From NCBI RefSeq assembly GCF_002443255.2, contig NW_019211454.1:65526179-65590178 (forward strand): a stretch of DNA of 64,000 nucleotides, written 5' to 3'. Made by a program: the position numbers and the translations under genes. This stretch comes from Varroa destructor (taxonomy: Eukaryota > Arthropoda > Arachnida > Mesostigmata > Varroidae). The notes below the pieces were generated by a model that was given only the letters and a program-made list of their open reading frames with translations, ran no database searches and was not told the DNA's origin. Shown one piece after another: positions 13,801-26,551 of the stretch (within the stretch, counting starts at the first letter, position 1; every line of letters starts with the position of its first letter).

Positions 13801-13925
13801 TAGACCGGCACGTGCAACAAGCCATCTTTTTTGCGTTCCTCGTACCACTAAACGTACCATTGTTATAGTTGCTACTGCTGGCAACTAATTAGCAAATCAA
13901 CTTTGGAAAATAAGGAAACTCGCAC
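7880..13925. other. long AT-rich non-coding stretch
   Basis: I see no supportable gene in about 6 kb. Frames of 60-125 codons exist (for example 9780-10112 minus, 10404-10781 minus, 10176-10475 plus), but they overlap each other on opposite strands and match nothing I know. A consensus-like donor on the minus strand (TCGTAGG then GTAAGTAGG, near 10999-11005) ends a short frame at 11035 without a clear acceptor. A 14-bp palindrome TTCGAACGTTCGAA lies at 8655-8668. Confidence 0.55.
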
Positions 13926-14675
13926 GCTTGTTTTCACCACAGCGACTGCAGGCGGCGAAATCTAGTTCCGCTGTGTGTAGAAGTAGCCCTTCGAGTTGCG
14001 GGGGCGACCAAGGTTGCTAACGGCGACCGAGACTTGCAAAGGTGACGTAGGCGCCGATGACGGATGTGATGCTATGCCGGCGATGGCCGAGATGGTTGAT
14101 TTGTGGGGCGGAAGCTACGGCACACCGAGCATCGCTGTCGGAGCAGCCCCTAGAAGGGTAGATGGCCTTTTTAGGCCAAACGAGACGTGTACGCAGGCGT
14201 GTAGTAACCAGCCTAGAGGGTGCAAGACCCTTGTTACGACGACATATGCTGTAATCGTTGTCTGATAGCGAGACTGGCCGGCGCGGGCAGGCAAATGTCC
14301 GACCGATCGGCCACCCAACTAAACGATGGAGTCGCTTCGAGAGGACAGCTTTGAATCTCCTTTGGGGACAGCGACCACAAAGCCCAATATTCAACTCCTA
14401 ACGACTACCAATACCATATCCAGCAACCAGCTGATGTCGTCGCTTGTCTTCGAGCGCATACTGCATTTCGTCGCGTCCTCTTCATCTCAGATACGTAAAG
14501 AAAGGAGCGGGAGCCGAGGAAATAGATCTTGTTGGAAAAAGGTGTAATGACGGTTGTCACTATGACTAAAATAGCCAGCAAAAGCCATGGGAAAAAATTC
14601 GTCGCCGAAGAATGTCACGCTGTGACTCATTGCCGTGCGAACAGGATAAAAAGGGCATAGTCAGCCGTATCAAGA

Positions 14676-14718
14676 ATGATGCTGCGTCCGAAAATCGTTG
14701 ATGGTTTCCTTCGCCACG
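14676..14718 (+). CDS. possible first coding exon in GC-rich patch
   Basis: A GC-richer patch (about 13.93-14.73 kb) ends in a consensus donor, CACG followed by GTAAGT, at 14718/14719. Just before it, two adjacent ATGs with A at -3 open a frame that reaches the donor in phase 1 and encodes MMLRPKIVDGFLRH. The structure fits a 5' UTR plus a short first coding exon on the plus strand. Two longer plus frames upstream (13996-14265, 14326-14547) are more likely leader sequence than protein. No homology is recognised and no second exon was found. It is doubtful as a gene but worth a transcript check. Confidence 0.2.
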
Positions 14719-15774
14719 GTAAGTCAGAGGAGTCCGACGATGTGCCTCTAAGCGTGACCCTTTAGGCCTTACAAAAAAAAATATTTACTACATGCTCTAC
14801 GCTCATATTGGCACTGCCTAATGACAACTGGTCCACAAACACGTTGTCAAGCACATATATGTATGTATATTACATAGATATAGATTTACAAATATACGTA
14901 AGTACTCATACATGGATTCCAAGAACATGCGAAATTTGTACGTGAGCTACATGGTGATATGTAAGCGGTTGGAGAAGCCTGGGCCATAAATACATGCAGA
15001 TGCCTTCTCTTCCATATTCTCAGTCGTCATATCCAATTGAGATTCGTAACTCTGCACGCCATCACAGACATTTTGTATGGCACTTACCCATCTACTACAT
15101 ACATACACATAAAGATACACAAAATAGTGGCTACCTCACCCGAACTAGCTAAGTGAACTTAGGTGGATAAAATGCCGTTGGAATTGCCTATATACACGCA
15201 CTTACTCGTAACGGAAATTTTCCAATAAGGGAGAGTGTCTACAAAACAAGCATGTACGTGTACTATCTATTGAGATGCAGTATTCTGCCGGTCAGAAAGG
15301 TAGCTCACCATACTATCTTACATATACCGTACGGCGGTGTAGAACCTGCTTCAATATTATGCTTCTATAGTGTTTATATTTGGCTCAAGAATGAATTATT
15401 AAACCAAAATATTCAAAACAAAACTATATAAATTTGCCCATAGCATTAAATATTGCCTGTCACTGATTTGTATTGGTTGTCAGTGCTATGGAGTCCGCAA
15501 ATTAAATAGCGACTTCAGGAAATTTAGTGGATAAAGTTATCTTTCAAAGCGAACTCAATGCAAGTTACTGCGTTTGGGCTTATGGCGTGAAAAGCAAGGA
15601 ATAAAAGCTTTAGTAACATATTTAACATCAAATTGATCAGGTTTCATAGAAGTATGAAGTCCATGTTCAGTCTTAGCATGAACTCGTAAAAGGACTTCTT
15701 TACTTTTGCGTGAAGCATCAACGTAAATGACGATCATTGCTTGGGTACGAATGCACCGAATTTTGACCGTCCCC

Positions 15775-15842
15775 GTGATCGCACAGTGGTAACAAGTTTG
15801 CCCGCTAAACTTAGCGAAGCGTGAGGTAGTCCAGCTTCGAAG
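15775..15842 (+). repeat. tRNA-like SINE head fragment, copy 3
   Basis: TCGCACAGTGGTAACAAG followed by TTTGCCCGCTAAACTTAG parallels copies 1 and 2 (CAGTGGTAAC, then TTGCC, then CTTAG). A B-box-like AGCTTCGAAG sits at the expected distance downstream. It is diverged from copies 1 and 2 by many substitutions. An acceptor stem cannot be formed, so it is called a SINE remnant and not a tRNA gene. Confidence 0.45.
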
Positions 15843-16249
15843 TCAAGCATAGGTGTACATTATTTCGTATGACTGTTAGCGGTCTAAAATAACGCTTAAT
15901 CATGGCACCAAATATGAAACCCAAAAAATGTACAATAAGGTTTTTCTCATTGATATTTGTGTATTTTAAACGTTTGTTAATAATTCCAGTTTCGATGAAT
16001 AAATTACACAACCCCTTGTCAAAATCAAATCAGATATGGACATATTAAAAAAATGTACAGAGAAAAGTATCGTAGACTAAATATTTCTGACGATCATCAT
16101 GTCAAAACTCGCGTTTAATGTTATAATACCCTTTAGGGTGTCGAACATTTTGGTGCCGAATTCTCCTCTAAGAGCTGTGCCTTCCAAAGGATCAGTCCAG
16201 GACTATGTTAGAAATTACAAGATCACCTTTTTGTCATGCACCCGGAAGA

Positions 16250-18000
16250 GTGAGATGCACACGTAAGTCGCGCACGCCGGTGTTCATTGTGGAACATAAA
16301 GTCTGAACGCTGGCACGCACGCCCCGACGTTTCTATTCTCGGAATAGCCGGCTTGTTGCTATGTGCCTTAGCCATTGAGCTCATTTCGATCGGCCTCTCT
16401 TTCTCTCTATATATATGGGCTTCGTCTTATCGAGTTACGAGTACAATAACACGCAACTTGGCCTGGTAGCAATCAGTAGCATCCACGCAAAAGGACACTG
16501 CTCCATCATCGGCGACAACGACAGTCAGAGCGACTGTTTCTATCCAGGACAACTTTCAGACCTGCTGGTCTGCTGATCCCCCCACCCACCGCAACAATTG
16601 CCATTACCCTCAAAACTATTGCCCGTGTGCACTGCTCTTGTGATCATCTTGTTTTTAATACCAACGAAAGCGCGTTTGCGCCAACGGCAGCAGCATCAGC
16701 AGCAACAGGAACATATAGAGACATTATGTATAAAGATGGTTTAGGTCATAACGGTTGTCGCTAACTTGCAACGATGACAGGCCAAAGGGGCGGAACGTCA
16801 ACGTTGCGTGTGCCCGCATCTGGTACACTCATATCGAAAAAACGAACGCGTACCGACGCGCATGGAACGTTCGTGGCTCGCAATTGTTCTTGCTGTTGTC
16901 CGCATCAATATACTTTTCTACGATTGAAGATTCCCCCTACTGTCCGTTTCAACTTTCTACAAACTACGACCGAGTGACTCTGATTCCGCCAGCGTACGTC
17001 TGAAACTCTGTCTGATAGAGGGTCACAAATTGAGTCAGTCGTGACGGATGCTGGTGTAAGCATGAGTGTGCGATATCCGCCCCGCGATGAACGATGTGCC
17101 ATACCTATTCCACGACAGAGAGTATGGAGTGGCTCAAACAAAAAAAAATGCTATAAAAAAATTATGCACAAGCTTCGACCTGTCTCTATCTTTTCTTTGG
17201 AAAGCATCGTAGAGCTGACCTACGAAGGCTGTTTCTCCTCCCAGCCAAACAGTAACCATTAACTCACTTCGCCCTTATCGTTCATTTTCCTCGAACATGT
17301 AACCCCCGAACTTTTACCCCATAACCCTTGATCACTGGTACGTTACCGACGCTGGTAAGTCAGATCGGATTCCTGACAAAGGTGTCAAGTAATTCAGTCC
17401 GCTGCGTTCTACGAGTCTGCGGCTAGCGCAGGCCGTCGGCAATCATTCTACTGGTCTATGAAGGTGGTCAAGCGAGAGAATATCGCTTGCTTTCCTGGTT
17501 CGGTCAGTAAAACTCAAATGTCTCTCAGTTTTCCCGTTACGCCGCTGTAATGCCAGTGGATAGTGTGCAGTGTGCTCTCCTTAGGTTGGCCAATGTTCGA
17601 ACCTTAAAACGCTGAGCGAGCGGCAACCCACTACTAAGAACACCTACAGCGGGGACCCGTTACGCATCGAGCAAAAAGACTGTTGAATAGTATACTAGAT
17701 GACGGCGATGCCATTGTACTGGCGGCGGGGAGACGGCAGGGTCAGGGTTTTACAGAGAAAAAGCGAGTGAGTGTGTTATCGGCCAACGTGTTTTCGGGTG
17801 TGGCCATGGCGAAGGTTTAAGCCCGATAGCAGCTAACGACCAGGAACTCCAGCAAAACCGGGACTTTACAAACCTGTAAACTCCCATTTGTTAACATCCG
17901 TAGGAGGACAACCCGCCCCAAATGATCCCGCTTGAGATGTTGTTGGCCGCGCCAACCACGGTGGCGTAGACAGACACGGGACTACGTCGAGAACGAGAGT
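16250..18000. other. GC-richer patch with consensus donor
   Basis: Base composition rises relative to the flanks and CpG is frequent. A strong plus-strand donor (GACGCTG then GTAAGTCAG) lies at 17354/17355, preceded by sequence with in-frame stops, so if used it would end an untranslated exon. A plus frame at 16287-16469 encodes a hydrophobic segment (ILGIAGLLLCALAIELISIG) but starts with TTG and lacks context. A promoter or 5' exon is possible but unproven. Confidence 0.3.
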
Positions 18001-18146
18001 GGTTATTAGACTTCTATTAACGTGACCAACACAACTATGACAACGTTTTCTTCAAATAATGTAGAGAAACGTGTTTAAAAAATCCTTTCGTTTAAATAGT
18101 TGCCGAACTGATGCAATGAGTGCGCTTCGCCATTTGTTATTCTCAG

Positions 18147-18183
18147 ACGCACACAGATAAACGCACACAGATAAACGCACACA
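18147..18183. repeat. 14-bp tandem repeat, about 2.6 copies
   Basis: The unit ACGCACACAGATAA is repeated twice exactly with a partial third copy. Confidence 0.9.
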
Positions 18184-19415
18184 TCCACGCTCTATGTCGA
18201 ACACAGAAGCAGACGATTTAGAAGATAGAACCCAGGTTAGTCCTACGCTTGGACACGCGCCAGCATCGCTACATTTTTTCTGCTTTCGATATCAAAATTT
18301 GCTCACTTTAGTTAGTAATTTGTATCGCACTCATAGACAAACCACTTTTCGGTTCGTGGCACATTATCTAAGCTAAAAGGCTCTAACCTGACTATGGAAG
18401 AAAACGAAAAATTTTCGAATTTGGGTTGTTAGTGATTAGGATTGACCCAAGACACACCTAGGCACCCTTCAGTTTGCCTTGCAGCGCCTTTTCTCCCGAT
18501 CGGCATCAGCGTGTCGCACGTGCTTCTTACTCATGCACGATGAACGCTGCATATGCCAGAGCTACCCTAAATACGAGAGGTTTTGATTGTGGTCGTTAGG
18601 GTTCGTTGATCAACTGTTTATGAACCATATCTCCGAAACTGACGATAGGATAACAATCTACTAGCATTCTGTTACAGTGACGTTACATGACGGCAGAGTT
18701 GGACAGCGTGTTAAGATTGTTTCATTGCAGTTAATGATGGCTGTGCCAGACGTATGATGTGATTTGGCGCGGGGATAAAAAGGGTCACAGGAGCGCCTAC
18801 GAATATAACCGAAAATTTGGCCTAAGGGAATCACAGTTGGAATTGATAAGTGGCCTAGCGTTTGCGGTGAGCTTCATGCTCGGTGACGTAAAGCGGCGGT
18901 TGCAGAAGATTATTGTCAATTAGATATAGAAACAGAAGAGATCCCTAGTTCCGGAAAAGGGTGCCACTTACACGGATTACGTGGTCTGAGACTAAATCGA
19001 TTATCCGATAGAATTATGGATAGTCAGATAGGTCTGGCAGCAAGACGGGTTATGGTTAAGGTGAAAAGAAAAAAATTCAAAACTCACTAGGGATCTCGCC
19101 AGGATAGTGGCACGTAATGATCGGTACGCATTTGGGTAAGTATTATATTGAGCAGATTTTAAGAAAGAAAGTGGTTACCGGTATTGATGACCTAGAGCGG
19201 GGAAAAAAGTATTGTACATTTCTGCTGACATAGACGTGCATACGTAAACGAATTCGAAAACTGCTCAGGATATATCGGCCTGAATGAAGTCAACTGACGC
19301 ATAATACTACTCTGTGGGGTGATTATTCATCCACCCACGTTAAGTAGCCCCCTTCATACTCGACATACGCGCATGTGTCACCGTACAGTAACGGATCATG
19401 TTTTGAATGATCGCG

Positions 19416-19440
19416 ATATATATATATATATATATATATA

Positions 19441-19487
<47 letters not shown>
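19416..19487. repeat. compound (AT)n-(GA)n microsatellite
   Basis: An AT run of 25 bases (19416-19440) is joined directly to a GA run of 47 bases (19441-19487) with a single T interruption at 19446. The minus frame over it (19340-19651) translates the repeat into poly Ser-Leu and Tyr-Ile and is not a gene. Confidence 0.97.
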
Positions 19488-19491
<4 letters not shown>

Positions 19492-19585
19492 TGTTGCTTC
19501 GGAAGACAACGTGAGGATTAATTACGACTAATATACCGATCATAAGCAGTGCATATAGCCACAGGACGAAGGCCTTATTAGCGCG

Positions 19586-19606
19586 TATTATTATTATTAT
19601 TATTAT
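19586..19606. repeat. (TAT)7 microsatellite
   Basis: This is a trinucleotide run of 21 bases about 100 bp beyond the compound AT/GA repeat. Confidence 0.95.
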
Positions 19607-19699
19607 GACTTGTTGACAGCGGACTGTCAAGGACGGCAAGCTGTGCTTCATGAAAATCTGTCATTACGTGAAACTGATGGCTACAAAGGCAAACTAATC

Positions 19700-21030
19700 A
19701 AACTTAAACAGAACAGATATCAGAGCGCGCGCAAGGCGACAACGAAAACAAAACTGGAAACATATATGTACACGATGGCAGCATAAAGGGGCGAAATTGT
19801 GTGGGGCGAAAGCGAGTCAATTGCGTGTTTAATTTATTTTCTATACTCCGCCATTAAATCAACTGTTGATTCTAATAAGATTAAGCATTCGATCAAATCT
19901 TATTTCTAATTGGTAGATTTCACGGGTTTTTTGCTATATAGCACCGTGTTACAAGATCCTTGTAATGGAAAAAAGGTGTTCTTGACGAACAGACTGACTG
20001 AATCACATTATTGTCGCCGTTTGCACCGGCGTGAATCCGCTAGTCAATTCAACTTAAATACAACACAGTATTTTAAGATCACTATAATTTGCTGTTACTT
20101 AGATTATAGTGTAATTTCTGTTGCAAGGGTGCGGGATAGTGTTATGGTATACGTAGTACTAGGTAGTCTCTTTCTCAATGAATCTTCTATAAACTCTCTC
20201 CATTCGATTGGTGTTACTATACTACTACTACTGGTGCCTCACACGGTTTTAGGTTAAGAGAAGGACTGCTGATCTCCAGTGGCATTTTGGAGGCAAATAG
20301 ACATTTTTGGAAACTTGTCATACTATCGTATAATAAGTTTCCGCGACGCAGCCTAAATGGCAAGACCTATGCGGGGATTCATGGACTCACAGCGTATATG
20401 TACATGGATGCTCTAAATGAAGGATTGTTTATTATCGTAATGGTAGGGCACGGGGTAACGGGGGTGAGCTTATTTTGGCAATCCACGGGAATTGTGTGTA
20501 TCAGGGTCCGAACAGAATTGAGAGAAGCCGATAGAGAGTTGAAGGGTCATCCATTTGTATAGATAATAGCTCGTTGAGTATAACTCTGGTCTCCTTGGGA
20601 ACGATGCAGGCCAAAAGAAAGGAGAAGGAGAAGATAGCGATCCACGGAATAACTCGAATGAAGCTGAGTAAGACCATTCATAGGGATTACGGTTGACTGA
20701 ATACGGCGAAGTCGGTGGCGTGAGAGACATGAGGCGGCAGAGAACGGCCACAACGCTAAGGTCGTCGGAGGTCTACCCAGTTAAGCCTTTCTTCGGTCGC
20801 CGCAATACCTCGAGCAATAAGGGACTGCTTGAGGGATGTTCGGACAATAGCAAACACTGGGTTCCGGGGAATGAGGTATATGAGGTCAGAATATCACCTA
20901 ACCAAACAAATACAGTCGACAAAGAAAATGACAAGACACAAAAGGGCTCCCCAATGGGTCCAAGGACACGATGATTAATTATACACGATCAGCCAACAAA
21001 AGGCAGTCGAACGAGCATTAAACTAATCGT
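19700..21030. other. stretch with overlapping open frames, no gene called
   Basis: Plus frames 19910-20257, 20287-20562 and 20693-20974 are open for 90-115 codons, and minus frames overlap two of them. Translations show no domain I recognise. The first starts at TTG, and no matched acceptor and donor pair frames them. They remain consistent with chance ORFs. Confidence 0.4.
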
Positions 21031-21036
21031 TCGGAT

Positions 21037-21038
<2 letters not shown>

Positions 21039-21074
<36 letters not shown>
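21039..21074. repeat. (TA)18 microsatellite
   Basis: This is an uninterrupted TA run of 36 bases. Confidence 0.98.
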
Positions 21075-21077
<3 letters not shown>

Positions 21078-21773
21078 GGACTGTATAATCGTTTGCTTTG
21101 TAAATGGCAGACGTCGATTTATGGAACAACTTTTCGTTAAAGCTGTATGAGCTTTTTTCTTCGAAGAACTCGGACGTGTCAGAGCGCTTTTTACGTAAAA
21201 GAAAATGTTCGAGAGGTTTGTATACACAAAGCAAGCGGCAAAAAACGAGCTGGGTGTGAATATGGAATTGCAGGCTCTCTCCGTCAAAAGAACTACGAAA
21301 TTAGCATGCTTTTCTTATTTGTGACCACTGTAATAATGATTTCCTATATTGAGTCAATAAACGTGGTAGACACTTGCCTTACGATTCACGCCAACTAAAA
21401 GTACACATCGTTTGCTGACTAGGGAGAGAATCTCAAACTGTTGTGTCCGCGGCAAAGATTTCTGGAAATCAAATCCAGGCAAGTCAGTGTCCAAGATACG
21501 TTTTGTGCAAGCACAATTTGCCAAAACAAAGAGGATTAGCAAACGATGCATCTGAAGCGTCATCGTAAGCAGCTTCAGAATGAATGGAAAGTCGACGGAT
21601 CCACGCTCCCGGTGCTTTTACTCCAAGCCGAAGTCTCAGTGTTGGTGTCCTGTCATCAACAGGGTTCGGGCGTATGGGAAACCATTTGTGGGCTGATGGC
21701 ATTCTATGGACAAGAGGATTTTGACTCGAGCTCGGGAAAATACCACAGTTATGGGACCTCCAGCAAATAAACT

Positions 21774-21799
<26 letters not shown>
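21774..21799. repeat. (TA)13 microsatellite
   Basis: This is an uninterrupted TA run of 26 bases. Confidence 0.97.
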
Positions 21800-21805
<6 letters not shown>

Positions 21806-24800
21806 AGCAAACAACAGATACTTATTGATCCGCTAATGCGCAGCTTCCATAGAATAAGCTACTCCTCAAAAGAGGAGCGGGCTTCTGGCCATATTGTTTG
21901 GCCATTGAAAGAGCGAACCTGCTGTGGCATACGTCGAGAACGTGTGTAAAGCAATGGACCTTATTTGCATTACAGCGTCTGGGTCCGCCACGCCCAAGGT
22001 CTTGGATACCTCGATGCGTAATACGAGAGGCACCTCGAAGAAAACAAAGAGCGAAGTGTTCAATTACGAAACGTTTAGCTTTCTGAACGCTTAGTTTTCT
22101 AGCCGAAAACGGAAAACTGTTGGTTATGGTACAAAGGTAACCTCTTTAATGAGCGCGGCCAAGACGTTACGGATGAAATAAAATAGACTGCTCTCCGACT
22201 AGGTATTGCAGATTATTGAATCGTGGTTATGACATCCTTTGTAACCGAAGTGGCAATAGTTATGAGGATCTTTACAGGTCTAGCTTTTTGTTTTTGTTTA
22301 GTTATCCTAATTGCACTTGCGCTAACGAATATAGGTAGCTGGGCTGATGACGGAACACACTTATAAAACTCGCGTGTCATATTAGGCAAGCACCTTCCTT
22401 TGTGGGCATTGTTGCAAAATCGGAAAGTTCCACAGTTTATGTTTACGACATTAACCCGGTAAATGGAGTGTAATCAAATGCTTATGTTAGTGATGTCAAG
22501 ATGTGGTGCTATTGTCGTTGATGCCGTCATGTAGTTGTCCTACTGTGCTGTGATGGTTGTGGCGGTAGTGAACGCGCTGATCTTCTCCCAAATCTCCACT
22601 AGCTCGGTTTAGGGTCCGACAACGAAGACCTACGACATTTAATCAGGCCCACATTACGGAAGGCCGGTCTACCCCGCGAGTTGCCACGCATTAGCAGACC
22701 TAAGGTTCAGCCAGCCAAGTTAACTGGTTGTCACACGCTGTCTCCTGGTGAAACATGGCTTCCTAATGGACAAGTCACTCATTCACTTTTCCTTTGTGAG
22801 TTCGTCCTCCACGCTTGAATGCCCGCCCGCCCATGGATTGGCCCTTGCCCGTTTCTTTTCCTCCTCTTTCTGTTTTACTGTATGGCTTTCTAACACTTGC
22901 CGCACGCTCAGTGCACACAGTAAAGGCTCCTCCGTTAAACTGGCGATTAGCGTGAGCAACAGAGGCTTACCACATTCGGGTCGGCGTATTATCCGTTTCC
23001 CAGCATTCAACTCAGCTGTATAATAATGCTGGAAGCACTTCTCATGCGCTGCGCGTTGCAATCCCGAAAATGCTCCGAAACCCGAAAACAGGAACTTTTA
23101 CACTTTTTCTCAATTCCATCTTTACTCCAATTAGGTAAGCCACCGCTCGCGCTGAATGACTTTAATGTGATAGAGAATAGGAACAACTAAAATAACCACA
23201 CCACAGAATACAGTTGCCACAACGAATGTGGACCTAACCCACCGATAGGCCCCCAAAGCATGAAGATAGTTCTGACGCACACTTGTAACATAGACGACTT
23301 AACACAGCCACAGTACTTTACTGCATATATATCGGCATTATATGGAAATATCCAAATCTTCCGTTATAATATTGCCGGCTTTTCTTCCCTCTTAGAAGAC
23401 GTAGGCATAACGGGGAAAGGGGAAAACTGCAGGCACGTAGGAGGGAATCCACCGTGAGGGAATTATTCCCGCATCCCCGCAGCAACCGCGTGTGTTTGCA
23501 AGAGTTGACATCAACCACATTTCGAGCGATAAGCAGTATCAGTGCAAGTGTGGAAATATCGAACAATGCGACGGATAGCTTTTGAAATGTTAGAACTTCA
23601 GCCGGGGAAGTTTCAACCATCCTGCCCGCTTCAAGGCTATCTAGTCGACCGTTGATGGATGCTCGGTCGCATTGGCTTAGAAAACTCAGCTGTACTTACT
23701 AGTCGAACGATAACTCATTGGCAGTGGAGAGTGGCGGTAACGACAATAATGCAAACGTCAAGACCGAATAGAGCAGGGCTGTTTCTTCTTTTTCCTGACC
23801 ATAGTCCGTGTCGCGGATCTTGCCCCTTTTACCATCTCTGAAAACTTCCTCCATGGAGCCAAGTCAAAGCTAGGTAGAAATTATCGTATTAAAGACTGTG
23901 ATGTCATACATCGTTGTGATTTGTTAGTACGATAGCCCATAAAATGAAAGCGAAGAGATTCGCTACGAGGCATAATGTTCTGACACCGACGCAAGGATAT
24001 CGCAGCCATAATATTACCGCGTTATCGCTACTTCTGGACTACGTGAATCAACTGCTAGTTTGCTATGTCCAGTGATTAGAAAGCGTGAATGAGCAATATT
24101 CGTGAACAAATAGACAAAGTGGACCTAATGAACGAGGAAAGGGCACTGCTAGAAGGACGGAAGTATAGGCCTGCTGTAGAGTGTGTATATACATGTATAT
24201 ACTGTACTATCGTCTGGTAAGTGTCGCACAGGGTTATTTTCTATATAGCGCTATGTATATATATTTATTATAGCGTTCCCGAGTTTCGTTTCAATAATGA
24301 TTCGTCATATCGAGGTTCAGGCCCGAAGGTGTAACTAGACTTCACTGTTCCACACCATGTCTGTAAGCCGAAAAATCTGATTGCAGCTGTTTATGAAATA
24401 ACTTTGATAACTTTGAAGGTTAACCGGTTTTGACGTTTGAAGGCAATACAAAGACATGCACAACACATAAATACACATACACATAAAAAAAAAAGTATGC
24501 ATATTTATCGCTCAACTGCATTAGCATTTTACCACGAATGAACGGATTTTGAACTCGCCCCAGCAGATGCCAAACGTAAGTCGACTACAGTCGTGCATTA
24601 TTAGTCTATGGTGCTTTACGCGATGTCTATACTCACCCATCAAAGCGATCAGAGTCGTTAACTATCTCCTGTTTGAAAACAACAATTTGTTACTTCTTTT
24701 TTTTTTTGTTCTTGGCTATCAGTCTTTCGTGTATTAACCTATATCCTGAGTACTTTTATAAAAACGTGCAAGTAAACGATTGTGCGTCTAAATATTCGTT

Positions 24801-24890
24801 TAAACGCAAGGACCCAGGGGATATTTGCAGTGGGACTTAGAAGGCGTCGGAGGGTGTTGCTTTCAAAGAAAAGTCGTAACACCTCCCATC
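21800..24890. other. mostly non-coding stretch
   Basis: No gene is called. Around 22.55-23.06 kb the sequence is GC-richer and open on both strands (22748-23023 plus, 22783-23061 minus). The minus strand there has a fair donor (CGAATGTG then GTAAGCC) and a possible short upstream acceptor. An 18-bp palindrome GTATATACATGTATATAC lies near 24184-24201. Confidence 0.45.
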
Positions 24891-24901
24891 GCGCTCTTCA
24901 G

Positions 24902-25039
24902 GGCCCTTGCCAGAAGAATGGTCTGTGATGAAAGGTGGATGGTTCTCCTATCTTGCCATTTTTGCCCGACGAGTTTTTTGCCCCATGTCTGCGAGACATT
25001 GCTTGTTGCGTTTTTTATTTCGCTGGGGCCAGTCATGTG
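24902..25039 (+). CDS. possible internal exon, family unknown
   Basis: A pyrimidine-rich acceptor (CCTCCCATCGCGCTCTTCAG) ends at 24901 and a strong donor (CATGTG then GTGAGT) follows at 25039/25040, framing 138 nt. Two of three frames are open across it. One starts with an Ala-Leu-Ala-Arg-Arg motif and holds a hydrophobic run (LLVAFFISLG). The other reads as PLPEEWSVMKGGWFSYLAIF followed by an Arg-rich segment. Both could encode a membrane-proximal segment, but I recognise neither and cannot choose a frame. The splice sites are the main evidence. No adjacent exon was found. Confidence 0.25.
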
Positions 25040-26496
25040 GTGAGTCTTCCCTTGAATATAAAAAAAAAAAGGAACAAAGTATGCAGCTGTTGGCGCTTTG
25101 AGCTTTGTAGTATGCGATTTTTGGAGTTAGAGAGTTTCAAACGGTGTGACACATTCTGTTCGAGGAGAAAACACAATTCGCTCGAGGTATGCTGCACTTG
25201 ATTTCAGCCATCCTTACAACAGGCATACGGGGTGGACTTAATGGAAAGTATAGGGTATTAGACCGTTTTGACAAATAATGAACAAACTGTCTTTAGCCGC
25301 TATAGGGGCGACACTTTAATCTGAGAATTCGGCAAGCCATAATAATGATTCGTTGATAAGAGCCACAAAAGTGGTCATGTTCTATGGATTGAACAAGCTC
25401 TTTAATTAATCTGAACTAATAAAGCGTAATTATGAACTAAATATTATATTATAGTACTATATATTCTAATCTAATGATATAAACTGGACAAATTTTCAGC
25501 CAAGAATACTGTTTTGTTACCCGCCGGGGAATCGACAAGAGTTCGCTGACTATGCAGGGCTTCGCCGCGAGAACTCTTCTATTAGAGAATTCTCAGCCAA
25601 ATGATCCACGTGGGCGTGATCGCGCGTCCATTGGACGGCTACAAGCACAAATCTCATTGTTGTTCCTAGCGCATAATATACATTAAGGACCAAAATAGAT
25701 ATATGGTCTAGCGCTACAGTTTACAACCACAAGACATCTGCTGCGCCGACGTAAAAATCCTACAACGTCAAACCATCCGTTAGTCAAGATTAGATTTTGA
25801 AGCCAGCAGTACCTACATTTTGCGCATTAAACCTGACGGGACCTCTACACCTGTTCAGTGATGAGTAACCCTGCAGGGAGCAGTAAAGTCGTCAAAGACT
25901 GTCACAACGCCCACCGGTATTACGCGGCAAACTTGCTTTGCTCTTGCCTGCGATAAAGGCAGTTACTGGCCAGGCGCCGCGGACAAACCCGTTAGGAACA
26001 CAACAGTAGAAACTACGGCAGCCATAGCAACAGCAGTAGAAGCAATAGGACCGATTTCTAGATTGCGTTCGATTGCCAATTTCGAATCCATGAAATAAAC
26101 AGGTGAGTTTTTCTTGTGGAGCAGTTCTAAGGCTTAACCATTTCGCCCTAGCCCACCTTGTCCTGTGTGCTGATAACGAGGTGTGCAATGGCCGGGTTCA
26201 AGATAGGAAAAAATTTCACACTGAGATGGTACACGGAATCCCTTTCGAACTGTTACAGGTCTATAAATCGGATCTGAAAAATATATCTTTATTGAAGTTT
26301 GTTGATGTTTTTGGTCGACTTCAAGTATTCAGCCCAGGAGATTTGTTTAAGTACGAATAAGTCTACACTAGATACGCGCGCGATATGCTCATTGCTATCC
26401 TTATTAGAAAGCTAGACAGGCAAGATCTTTTTGGTATATACATTAACAAGCAGAGCAAAGTGTCCTGGTATTCAATACATTTCAGTAGCATGATTT

Positions 26497-26551
26497 AGTA
26501 CAATATAGTTTAATGTACAATAGTAGTACAATATAGTTAGTACAATATAGT
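26497..26551. repeat. 14-bp tandem/near-tandem repeat, 3 copies
   Basis: AGTACAATATAGTT occurs at 26497-26510, 26524-26537 and 26538-26551. The last two copies are directly adjacent. The 13-bp spacer before the second copy is a degraded copy (TAATGTACAATAGT). Confidence 0.9.

Noticed and set aside
16287..16469. Small membrane protein
   Set aside because: It has a TTG start and a single hydrophobic run, with no splice or start context and no homology.
19340..19651. 103-residue minus frame
   Set aside because: It is made largely of translated (GA)n, (AT)n and (TAT)n repeats.
20989..21287. Two minus frames over the TA tract
   Set aside because: Openness comes from the TA repeat, which reads as Tyr-Ile.
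21484..21810. 108-residue minus frame
   Set aside because: It starts in a TA repeat, has a plus-strand competitor (21546-21770), and shows no domain or splice support.
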